NCBI RefSeq assembly: GCF_020037125.1
Contig: NZ_JAIQDG010000007.1
Location: forward strand, 233,250-297,249
Source of the DNA: Myxococcus sp. RHSTA-1-4
GTDB taxonomy: Bacteria; Myxococcota; Myxococcia; Myxococcales; Myxococcaceae
DNA length: 64,000 nt
Reading direction: 5' to 3'
Every line of letters begins with the position of its first letter. Position 1 is the stretch's first letter. Positions 45,526-52,908 of the stretch are shown one piece after another. The position numbers and the translations under genes were made by a program. The notes beneath the pieces are model-generated. The model was given only the letters and a program-made list of their open reading frames with translations. It did not search any database and was not told the origin of the DNA.

Positions 45526-47539
45526 GGCCGCCCCTCCTCAGCTCTTCGCTCGCGGTGGTGTACGCGGTGGCCACGGCTCCCTGAAACTGGTGGGCCAGCT
45601 CCAGGGCCAGGGCCTCGTCCAGCGGCCGGCCGCGCGCGTCCAGCGTGAGCCGCTGCATGCTCACCCGTCCCACCCGCGCCCGCCGCGCGAGCAGGTGGGG
45701 CGACGTCGGGTACGCCTCCTGTCCTGCGTGCCACCAGGAGTCCATCTCCTCCACGTAGAGGGGCAGGGTCTGGCCCACGAGCTGGAAGCCGCCCATGGCG
45801 AGCCAGCCCTCGAAGGCCTCGGCCAGCAGGTCCGGCCGGCGCGCCGCGAGGCGTGCCTGGAGCTCCTCGGCCTGTGCGCCGAACACCGTGGCCGTGAGCT
45901 GCTCCGACTGCTCGGAGATGGCGCGGTAGCGCTCGGGCGCGCCGAGCAGCATGGCCTCCGTCTGTACCCGCTGGAAGACGTCCGCCACGTTCTCCAGCAG
46001 GTCCTCGCCCACGAGGAGGTTCTCCCGCACGGTGCGCTGGACGCCGTCGCGCAGCGTGGCCAGCGTGGAGCGAAAGTCCGGCGCTCCCCAGCCGAAGAAG
46101 GCCCAGCCGAGGTGGGGGAAGCCGACGTGCTCCGGGTACTGGAAGCGGGCCGTCTCCGGAGGCAGCGGGGGAGGGGCCGTGGTCGCCGCCCGGACCACCT
46201 GCTTCATCAGGTCGAGCTGGCGCAGGTGCTTCTTCTTGTCCTTGAAGAGGAACTCGGGGACGAGCGAGAGCTCCGCCTCGGCCATGGTGAGTGCGCTCAG
46301 GGCTCCGGCGCGCGTGGCGACGCGGCGCACGTTCGCGTCCAGCACCAGCAAGTCCCGCAGGGAGAGGGACGGCATCCCGGGGATGAGGAGCAGGAGCCTC
46401 GCGCCTCCGAAGCCCATGGCCGTGGCGAGCAGGGGCAGCAGGTCGGCGTTCATGATGAAGTCGACGAAGCGCCGCAGCTTCTCGATGACGACCGTCCACG
46501 CGTGCAGGTACTTCGAGAGGTCCTCCACGAAGAAGACCACCGCGGTGACGAGCTCCTCCCCGTAGAGGTGGCCGAACTCCAGGAAGACGCGCAGCGTCCC
46601 CAGGAAGACGCGCTCCACGGCCCAGAGGAAGTCGGAGGCCTGCTGCGCCACCTTCAGCAGGTCGCCGTAGACGGTGTCGAGCACCTGTCGCCGCAGGCCG
46701 ATGACGGTCTCCTCCAGGGCCGCGACACCGTGCTTCGAGAAGGCGTCGAGGAGGGCGAGCCGGAGGTTGGCGCCGCCCGGCCCGTGGAGGAGCGTGAGCC
46801 ACTCGGGAATCAGCGGCAGCACGAGCGCCGTCCCGACGAGGAGCCGCGTGCCTTCCTCCAGCATCGCCACCGGAGACTCCGCCAGGGGGCCCGGAGTCCC
46901 CGCCGCGGCGAGCGCTTCCTCCGCGTGGGCCACGGCCTGTCCCGTGCGCTCGGCCTCCAGCCGCTGGAGCAGCTCGCGGCCCGTGAAGTAGTCCGTGAAG
47001 AGCGCCTGGGCCTCCGCGAGCTGGCCGGCGACGCCGCGCAGGTGCTCCGTGCTGCTGCCGAGCGCGCGCCACAGGAGCGCCGCCTCACCGAAGAGGTCCG
47101 AGGCCTTCCGCCGCCGCGGGTCGAACATCTCCGGCGAGACGCGCTCGAAGCGGGCGATGGACGCGTCAATGGCTTCGAGCACCTCCGCCGTCCGCTCGAA
47201 GAGCCCGGGCACGAGCCGCTCCTGGCGCACGGCCAGGCGCACCCGGCCCAGCTCGCGGGAGAAGCGGGAGCCGGCCCGCTGGAGCGAGGCACCGAAGCTC
47301 GGCGCAGGCGTGGATGGCGCGAGGGCCCGGTGTTGGACCCGGTCAATCCAGAGCGTGACGGCGTCGTCGCGGAAGGTGAGGGTGGGGTAGTCGCGGCTGG
47401 CGCTCTCCAGGAGGGACGCCTCGCGCAGGCGCGCCCGCAGCCGGCGGCCGACCTCCTCGAACGCGAGTGAGATGCCCTTGAGCTGGAGGGCGAACGGGGC
47501 CTCGAAGGCGGCCGCGATGCGGGCGAGGTCGATGGGCAT
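45518..47539 (-). CDS. Tape-measure-position helical protein 2
   Basis: 673 aa from ATG 47537-47539. Almost wholly helical: ARIAAAFEAPFALQLKGIS, EVLEAIDASIARFERVSP, EEGTRLLVGTALVLPLIPEW, VYGDLLKVAQQASDFLWAVE, DLLPLLATAMGFGGARLLLL. It ends with SEELRRGGHG. No similarity that I can see by eye to the other two large proteins beyond composition and a shared GGxxLVGxxL-like segment in proteins 2 and 3. Likely part of the inner tail rod or an anchoring component. Confidence 0.68.
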   Translation of the reverse strand: MPIDLARIAAAFEAPFALQLKGISLAFEEVGRRLRARLREASLLESASRDYPTLTFRDDAVTLWIDRVQHRALAPSTPAPSFGASLQRAGSRFSRELGRVRLAVRQERLVPGLFERTAEVLEAIDASIARFERVSPEMFDPRRRKASDLFGEAALLWRALGSSTEHLRGVAGQLAEAQALFTDYFTGRELLQRLEAERTGQAVAHAEEALAAAGTPGPLAESPVAMLEEGTRLLVGTALVLPLIPEWLTLLHGPGGANLRLALLDAFSKHGVAALEETVIGLRRQVLDTVYGDLLKVAQQASDFLWAVERVFLGTLRVFLEFGHLYGEELVTAVVFFVEDLSKYLHAWTVVIEKLRRFVDFIMNADLLPLLATAMGFGGARLLLLIPGMPSLSLRDLLVLDANVRRVATRAGALSALTMAEAELSLVPEFLFKDKKKHLRQLDLMKQVVRAATTAPPPLPPETARFQYPEHVGFPHLGWAFFGWGAPDFRSTLATLRDGVQRTVRENLLVGEDLLENVADVFQRVQTEAMLLGAPERYRAISEQSEQLTATVFGAQAEELQARLAARRPDLLAEAFEGWLAMGGFQLVGQTLPLYVEEMDSWWHAGQEAYPTSPHLLARRARVGRVSMQRLTLDARGRPLDEALALELAHQFQGAVATAYTTASEELRRGGHG

Positions 47540-47543
47540 CCGC

Positions 47544-49301
47544 TCACACCTCCCCCGGGGCGAGGTACCGCTGCTCACCGAGGCGCTGGAGCAGCAGCGT
47601 CCTGAAGCCCGTCACTTCGGCGGTGGCTCCGTCCGGGTGGCGCAGGTGCAGCCGGTGCACCACGGGGCGGAGCTTCCCGCTGTCGCGCGGTGTCTTCACG
47701 GGGTACGTCTTCCCGCCGTAGAGGTTCTCGTCGAGGGCCTCGAACACCTCCCGCAGCGTCGGGACGTAGGCGTGGAACGCGGGCGGCAGCACCGTCTCCA
47801 CGACACCCACCATCACCTCGCGCAGGGCCGTCTCCCGGGCCCGGGCCCGCGCCAGCTCCACGCCCGCCTTTCGCACCTGCTCGCGCCGCTCCCTGCCGAG
47901 GACGCCGTGGATGTCCCGGGCCACCTCCAGCTCCGCGAGCCCCTGGGGGCCGATGAAGGGACGCCTCCCGCGCAGCGTGTCGAAGACGTTGTAGAGGCCC
48001 TCGCGGGGCTTCAGCTTCTCCAGTTCGATGCGGGGCAGCCCGCCCATGCGCGCGGCGATGTCGGCCGGCTTCGGCAGCTTCGGCGGCGGAGGCATGGGAG
48101 GTGGAGGCGCGAGGAGCCACTCCGGAAACAGCCAGCCGCCCTCGGAGGGTGGTTCGGGCGGCTTGGAGGGCTTCGGCGGGAGCTGGCTGAGCGCCTCCTG
48201 GATGACCTCCACCTGGTGCAGGAAGGACGTCATGACGCGGCCGAGCGGGTGCGTCTCGAAGGCGGCGGAGAAGAAGCCGTGAAGCTGCTCGCCGTAGCCT
48301 CCCAGCCGCGCGCCGGACGACTCCGCGAACCTGACGAAGGTGGTGGAGACCTGCTCCACGAGCCCGGAGAGCTGGCGGCCCACGGCGGCCAGGGCCCGGC
48401 CGATGGCGGTGAGCGTGAGCCGGAGCCCCTCAAAGGGAGAGCCGGGGCCGGAGAGCATGCCGGCCAGCGTCTCGGAGGTGTTGGAGACGACGAGGGCCAC
48501 GGACTCCAGCACCGCGTCCTTCACCTCCAGCAGGGCCACCGCCTGCCGGGCGAGCTTCAGGGTATTGCCCGCCACGTACACGATGAGCACCGCGGCGGCC
48601 GCCATGACGAAAGGCACGAACCGCGCCAGCGCGTCGAACACCTCCAGGATGCCGCGGAGGATGGGGTTGCGGACCTGCTCACGCGGGCCGAGCAGCACGT
48701 CCACGAAGCCGAGGAAGGCCTCCATCAGCCGCGCCGCCGCGCCGAGCGCCTCGTGGACGAGCCCGTACTTCCGGAGCCAGTCCGGCCTGAGGGCTCCGGC
48801 GGCGGGCAGTCCCAGCAGCGCGAGCGGCAGGTCGAGCACGCCAGCCCCCAGCACGAGGCCACCCACGAGGACACCCACGAGGACACCGGCGATGGCGCCC
48901 ACGACTGCCGCGAACCACCCCGGCAGGTTGCGCAGCAGGAAGGCCACGAGGAGCAGGACACCGGTGGGCGAGAGCGCCAGGCCCGCGGCGATGCCGGTGA
49001 ACCCCGCCAGCGGCTCCTCCAGGTTGAGGCCCGGCGTCTCCCGCACCCGGGCGCGCTGTATGGCGAGGAAGCGCTCGCGCAGCGCCTCCAGGTTGACGAG
49101 CACGACGCGCAGGTGCCCGCCGCGCAGGGGCAGGCGCGGGCCGAACCAGCGCACGAGGAAGGCGCCCTGGGCGCGGCCGATGAGCACCTCCTCCAGCCGC
49201 ACCAGCTCCACCCAGGCGGACAGCCCCAATCCGCCCTGCACGCCGTGGACTCCCCGCCACAGGGCGCCGGCCACGGGGTGCAGGAGCAGCGCGATGGGCA
49301 T
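47544..49301 (-). CDS. Tape-measure-position membrane-like protein 1
   Basis: 585 aa from ATG 49299-49301. It has the strongest hydrophobic segments of the operon: PTGVLLLVAFLLRNLPGWFA, AVVGAIAGVLVGVLVGGLVL and VPFVMAAAAVLIVYVAGN, i.e. three to four possible membrane helices, then coils and a Pro-rich linker (PPPPMPPPPKLPKPADI) and a compact C-terminal part (REGLYNVFDTLRGRRPFIGP). It is the first gene after the chaperone, where phages place the tape measure. Real membrane insertion would point to a membrane-anchored particle (inference). Confidence 0.7.
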   Translation of the reverse strand: MPIALLLHPVAGALWRGVHGVQGGLGLSAWVELVRLEEVLIGRAQGAFLVRWFGPRLPLRGGHLRVVLVNLEALRERFLAIQRARVRETPGLNLEEPLAGFTGIAAGLALSPTGVLLLVAFLLRNLPGWFAAVVGAIAGVLVGVLVGGLVLGAGVLDLPLALLGLPAAGALRPDWLRKYGLVHEALGAAARLMEAFLGFVDVLLGPREQVRNPILRGILEVFDALARFVPFVMAAAAVLIVYVAGNTLKLARQAVALLEVKDAVLESVALVVSNTSETLAGMLSGPGSPFEGLRLTLTAIGRALAAVGRQLSGLVEQVSTTFVRFAESSGARLGGYGEQLHGFFSAAFETHPLGRVMTSFLHQVEVIQEALSQLPPKPSKPPEPPSEGGWLFPEWLLAPPPPMPPPPKLPKPADIAARMGGLPRIELEKLKPREGLYNVFDTLRGRRPFIGPQGLAELEVARDIHGVLGRERREQVRKAGVELARARARETALREVMVGVVETVLPPAFHAYVPTLREVFEALDENLYGGKTYPVKTPRDSGKLRPVVHRLHLRHPDGATAEVTGFRTLLLQRLGEQRYLAPGEV

Positions 49302-49305
49302 GGGG

Positions 49306-50252
49306 CTACCTTCTCCTCGAGGACTCGAGCTGGGCGTTCTCGCGTTCAATCTGCTCCACGAGCAGCCGCACGAAGGCGCGGCGCTCGCCACTGTCCAGCT
49401 CCATCAGCTCGGACCAGGACCAGTGCAGGTGGTAGGCGAGGAAGAACACCTCGCGGCGGAGGTCTTCCTCGCCTACCCCGGAGACAAAAAATGGGTCATG
49501 TCCAGGGTGCTCTTGAAGACGTTGCCGCAGCCGGTGCAGGAGATTTCCCGGATGAGGTCCACGCCGGGCGCGGCCTGGTTGAGGGCGTTGTCGATGAGGC
49601 GCCTGTCGGTGAGCGTCAGCTCCGAGAGAATCTTCGGTCCCAGCGCCTCCAGCCGGTGCCGGGGCATGTCCCCCAGCGACTTCATGCAGCGGGCCAGCAG
49701 CGCGTTCTTCCCCAGCGAGGCGTTCTGCCGCATCTGCGCGGCCACCGCCGTCTCGTCCGCGCCGGTGGGCAGCCGCAGGGTGAGGGCGGTGTGGACCTGG
49801 CCCTCCTTGTCCGTGTAGCCGTCCTCCAACTGCACGGTGATGTCCTCGGGGCTCTCGCCCTCGCCGAGCATGCGCACGGGCAGCCCGTCGAGGTCCTCCA
49901 CCAGCTGCACCGCGTCGCCGCAGGTGTTGCAGCTATAGCCGGCCTGCAGCTCCGCGCCGAACGTCATGCTTCGCAGCCGGAGCAGCAGGAAGTTGCGGTC
50001 CGCGGAGTACAGGTGCTCCACGGTGTTGACGGTGGGCTTCTCCACCTCGCCCAGGCGCAGGATGCAGCTCGCGAGCAGCTCGCTGACGAGCTTGCCGCCG
50101 TTCCGCTGGTTGCGCTTGTCCGCGAGGATGGCCTCCTCGCGGCCCGTCATCTTCCGCAGCACCGCGACGCGGTGGGTGCGGCCTTCGTCGTCCGTGTAGC
50201 CGATGGGGAGGGTGAACTCCGCCTCCCGCTTTCGCGGTGCGTTGGGTTGCAT
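49306..50252 (-). CDS. Predicted -1 frameshift product: chaperone fused to DUF6760-like domain
   Basis: Joining the zero frame up to codon 256 (Leu, 49487-49485) with the -1 frame from 49485 down to the TAG at 49308-49306 gives a 315-aa fusion. The 59 extra residues include LRREVFFLAYHLHWSWSELM and end in ENAQLESSRRR, resembling small DUF6760-type proteins of eCIS loci. The -1 frame has no ATG, GTG or TTG for at least 130 bases upstream of the slip site; the only start inside is GTG 49449-49447, which would cut the domain. The slip site and hairpin are listed separately. Analogy: gpG/gpGT of tailed phages. Confidence 0.65.
49455..49473 (-). promoter_or_regulatory. Hairpin downstream of the slippery site
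   Basis: On the minus strand GGCGAGG (49473-49467) pairs with CCTCCGCC (49462-49455) around loop AAGA, leaving one bulged C. It begins 11 bases after the heptamer, at the zero-frame stop codon. Its position and stability suit a stimulator of ribosomal frameshifting. Confidence 0.5.
49473..50252 (-). CDS. Tail assembly chaperone-type protein with split zinc ribbon (zero-frame product)
   Basis: 259 aa. The N-terminus (KREAEFTLPIGYTDDEGRTHR) and helical region (MTGREEAILADKRNQRNGGK) resemble the T4 gp51-type/tail-assembly proteins annotated in eCIS operons. Two CxxC pairs, Cys108/Cys111 (SCNTCGD) and Cys239/Cys242 (SCTGCGN), could together bind one zinc. It lies between tube and tape-measure genes, the place of gpG-like chaperones, and ends in a slippery heptamer eight codons before the stop. 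Start ATG at 50250-50252; in-frame with nothing convincing upstream. Confidence 0.82.
   Translation of the reverse strand: MQPNAPRKREAEFTLPIGYTDDEGRTHRVAVLRKMTGREEAILADKRNQRNGGKLVSELLASCILRLGEVEKPTVNTVEHLYSADRNFLLLRLRSMTFGAELQAGYSCNTCGDAVQLVEDLDGLPVRMLGEGESPEDITVQLEDGYTDKEGQVHTALTLRLPTGADETAVAAQMRQNASLGKNALLARCMKSLGDMPRHRLEALGPKILSELTLTDRRLIDNALNQAAPGVDLIREISCTGCGNVFKSTLDMTHFLSPG
49485..49491 (-). other. Canonical slippery heptamer T TTT TTG
   Basis: In the zero frame the codons are CAT TTT TTG, so the heptamer has the X-XXY-YYZ phase needed for tandem -1 slippage. A run of six T is striking in a region this GC-rich. It lies near the 3' end of the chaperone gene with an open -1 frame beyond it. 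Confidence 0.7.
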
Positions 50253-50264
50253 GCACGTGCCTCC

Positions 50265-50735
50265 TCAGTCGACGCGCTCGAGCCCTTCGTGCTCCAGCAC
50301 GATGGTCTGCTTCATCAGGTTGGTGCTGCCGGCCTCCAGGTCCGTGAACTTGGAGGACTTCACCCACGCGTCGCGGAAGGCGAAGGTGAGGACGTCGCGG
50401 CCCTCGTGCCGCTTGATGATCATCCCGTTCTTGCGCAGCGAGGAGCCGGCGTTGGTGCGCCGGTTGAGCTTGAACGTCTGCTGGAACCAGTCCTTGAAGC
50501 GCTGGTCCTCCGGGCTGCCGTCCACGTAGCGCTCGATGGTGAGCGGCTCGAACTTCACCTTGGTGGCGGCGACCTTGTAGACGTGGTTGGTGCCCCCGTC
50601 CGGCTGCTCGATGGTGTCGAGCTCCCCCTCGCTGAGGCCGGACACCTTCGTGACGCCGGGGCTCTCCGTGCCGTCGATGACGAGCACGAACTCGTTGGCT
50701 CTGAAGCTCTCGTAGAAATCGCCCACCTTGGGCAT
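50265..50735 (-). CDS. Contractile tail tube protein (gp19/Hcp-like)
   Basis: 156 aa, normal for tube subunits. It begins PKVGDFYESFRANEFVLVID and has SGLSEGELDTIEQPDGGTNH, KVKFEPLTIERYVDGS and the C-terminal strand KQTIVLEHEGLERVD. Such subunits stack as hexameric rings inside the sheath. ATG at 50733-50735; sequence further upstream in frame has no family similarity. Only one tube gene is present in the window, whereas Afp/PVC loci carry several. Confidence 0.9.
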   Translation of the reverse strand: MPKVGDFYESFRANEFVLVIDGTESPGVTKVSGLSEGELDTIEQPDGGTNHVYKVAATKVKFEPLTIERYVDGSPEDQRFKDWFQQTFKLNRRTNAGSSLRKNGMIIKRHEGRDVLTFAFRDAWVKSSKFTDLEAGSTNLMKQTIVLEHEGLERVD

Positions 50736-50770
50736 GGCGCGCTCCTGCGTGTGTGGGAGGGAAGGGCGGC

Positions 50771-52873
50771 TCAGGCCTCGGAGGCGCTGCCGCCGCCGGG
50801 CTGCTGGCCCACCTTGATGACGATGGTCTCCGCGGGACGCGACGGGTAGAAGTACACCTCGACGTTGAGGTAGCCCTGCTCCACCAGCTCGGGCGGGTTG
50901 TTCGTCTCGTCGCAGATGACGGTGAAGGTCTGCTCCGGCGTGCCGGTGCCGAAGGCGCCCTGGCGCCACAGCCCCATGAGGAAGGGCGTGACGCTGCCCA
51001 GCCTCACCGCCTTCCACAGCGCGTCGCGGTTGGGCTCCTGGCGCACCCAGCGCAGCCCCTGCTTGAGGCTGCTCTTCACGAAGTTGAAGAGCAGGCGCAC
51101 GTTGACGTAGCGCCACCGGGAGTCCGTGCTGAGCGTGCGCGAGGCGTCCACCACGATGCCCGCGCGGGGCACGGCGCGGATGCCGTTGACGCTCCCGTTC
51201 ACCACCAGCTCGGTGTGCTCGGCCTCGCTCAGCCGGTACTCCACGTCCAGCACGCCGCGCAGGTTCGCCTCGTCGCCCGCCGGTGCCTTCCAGACGCCGC
51301 GGCTGCTCTCGATGCGGGCGTAGACGCCCATGACGTGCCCGGTGGGCGGCAGCTTCCTCCGAGGCTCGGCGCCGGTGCCCAGCGGGTCCGCCACCACGAT
51401 CCACGGGCCGTAGAGCGCGCCGTACACCTTGCGGCCCTGGAAGGACTGGCCGTAGGCCGCCGCCTCGCCCGTCTCCACGGAGCCCTCCGGGACGGCACCC
51501 ACGAACATGCAGTCACCCCGGCGCTCGCAGTACGTGAGCGCCGCGGCGACGATGCCCGGCTCGGTGCGCTCGGTGCCCAGGAGCTGCACGTCGAACGCGT
51601 CGAAGGCGTGGAAGCCGGTGTGCCCGGCCTCGTCGCCGATGAAGTCGTTGGCGGTGGGGGTGCCGTCGCGCCCGGGGTCGAAGCGCAGGAAGCTGGCGCT
51701 GGCGGCCGGGACGTTCTGCCCGGGGGGACTGGAGCTCTCCGTGTCCCTGGCCCGGATGTAGCGCGAGCCGCGCTGGCTGTCGTTGAGCACCCGGGGAGCG
51801 TAGGTGTCCACGTCGGGCTCCATGGACAGGCCCGTCCACTGCTCCACCACGTGCTCCCGTGGCGGGCTGCCGAGCGCGACGGTGAGGTCGAACTCCACGC
51901 TCTCCACGCGCAGGCCAGTCACTGAGAAGTCCCCGATGCCGGAGACCGCGGGCGCCCAGGTCACCGCGCGGGTGAGGGGGTCCACGGACTGGAGCTTCGC
52001 GTGGGCGGTGTTCGTCCCGTCGCTGATGCGCACGGCGGCCCCGGGCTTGAAGCCGTCGAGGAACATGAGCTGGGTGCCGGTGCCGCTCACGGCGGCCGGC
52101 GTGCCCACCACCGGCGCCGCCATGACGGTGAAGCCGAGCGTGGCGTTCGTGTCCGTCACCTGGAGCCGGGTGAAGTCCCTGCGCAGCCGCGCGGACGTGC
52201 CGGTGGAGGTGAGCACGAGCCGGTTGTCCCCGCTGAGCGAGGCCACCACCTTGGAGGTGCGCCGGTTGATGGCCTCGCGCACCTGTCCAGCCGTGGCCTG
52301 GGCCGGGCTGGGGAAGTCCGAGGGCTGGAAGGCAATGAGGGTGACGCTGTCCTCTCCGTCCACCTTCAGGGAGAGGGGGGGCAGGCCGGACATGTCGAGC
52401 GGCTCGGTGAGCGGCGAGCCCTGGATGCTCGCGGGCGCCGTCTCCCGCACGCGCGAGGACGCGGTGGCGCGGGCGCTCACCTGGACGTGCAGCCCGTCAC
52501 CCCACGTGCCCGGGTCCCCCTCGCCGCGGGAGCCCGCCTCGAGCAACAGCGTGACGGCCCCGCCGCCGTTCCTCAATGGGAGCGAGGCCGGCAGGGCGCC
52601 CGTGTTGGGGTCCGTGCCCACCACGCGGTTGACCCAGGCCGTCTGCCCGCCGTTGTCGAAGAAGCCCTTCACCAGGAAGGCGCCGGGTTCGTCGCGCGAG
52701 AAGCCTCCGAAGTGCTCGACGAACTTCGCGAAGCTGGTGAGGCGCACCGGGCGGTTGGGCACCCCGCGCCAGGTGGTGACGTTGAAGGCCGCGACCGAGG
52801 CGGCGGCGCCGGCGAGGGCCGGTGTGCCCTCGCCATCCACCTCGACGACGTTCAGGCCGATATTGAATGCCAT
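50771..52873 (-). CDS. Contractile tail sheath protein
   Basis: 700 aa, RBS GGAGGAAGG. Sheath hallmarks: N-terminal VDGEGTPALAGAAASVAAF with TSFAKFVEHFGGF, and C-terminal RYVNVRLLFNFVKSSLKQGLR in pieces, WKAVRLGSVTPFLMGLWRQGAF, TFTVICDETNNPPEL and VEVYFYPSRPAETIVIKVGQ. Residues about 166-250 form an inserted IN-like module (DFPSPAQATAGQVREAINRR, SGDNRLVLTSTG) also found in the giant baseplate protein. The single large sheath contrasts with two or three sheath paralogues in Afp/PVC. Confidence 0.92.
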   Translation of the reverse strand: MAFNIGLNVVEVDGEGTPALAGAAASVAAFNVTTWRGVPNRPVRLTSFAKFVEHFGGFSRDEPGAFLVKGFFDNGGQTAWVNRVVGTDPNTGALPASLPLRNGGGAVTLLLEAGSRGEGDPGTWGDGLHVQVSARATASSRVRETAPASIQGSPLTEPLDMSGLPPLSLKVDGEDSVTLIAFQPSDFPSPAQATAGQVREAINRRTSKVVASLSGDNRLVLTSTGTSARLRRDFTRLQVTDTNATLGFTVMAAPVVGTPAAVSGTGTQLMFLDGFKPGAAVRISDGTNTAHAKLQSVDPLTRAVTWAPAVSGIGDFSVTGLRVESVEFDLTVALGSPPREHVVEQWTGLSMEPDVDTYAPRVLNDSQRGSRYIRARDTESSSPPGQNVPAASASFLRFDPGRDGTPTANDFIGDEAGHTGFHAFDAFDVQLLGTERTEPGIVAAALTYCERRGDCMFVGAVPEGSVETGEAAAYGQSFQGRKVYGALYGPWIVVADPLGTGAEPRRKLPPTGHVMGVYARIESSRGVWKAPAGDEANLRGVLDVEYRLSEAEHTELVVNGSVNGIRAVPRAGIVVDASRTLSTDSRWRYVNVRLLFNFVKSSLKQGLRWVRQEPNRDALWKAVRLGSVTPFLMGLWRQGAFGTGTPEQTFTVICDETNNPPELVEQGYLNVEVYFYPSRPAETIVIKVGQQPGGGSASEA

Positions 52874-52908
52874 GCCTTCCTCCCCGACTGCTGCGTGCGC
52901 GGCTGGAC

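Noticed and set aside
49306..49449. Independent small gene starting at GTG 49449
   Set aside because: It would delete the first part of the DUF6760-like domain (GEEDLRREV) and has no well-spaced RBS. The slippery heptamer in exact phase explains the frame better, but this alternative is not fully excluded.
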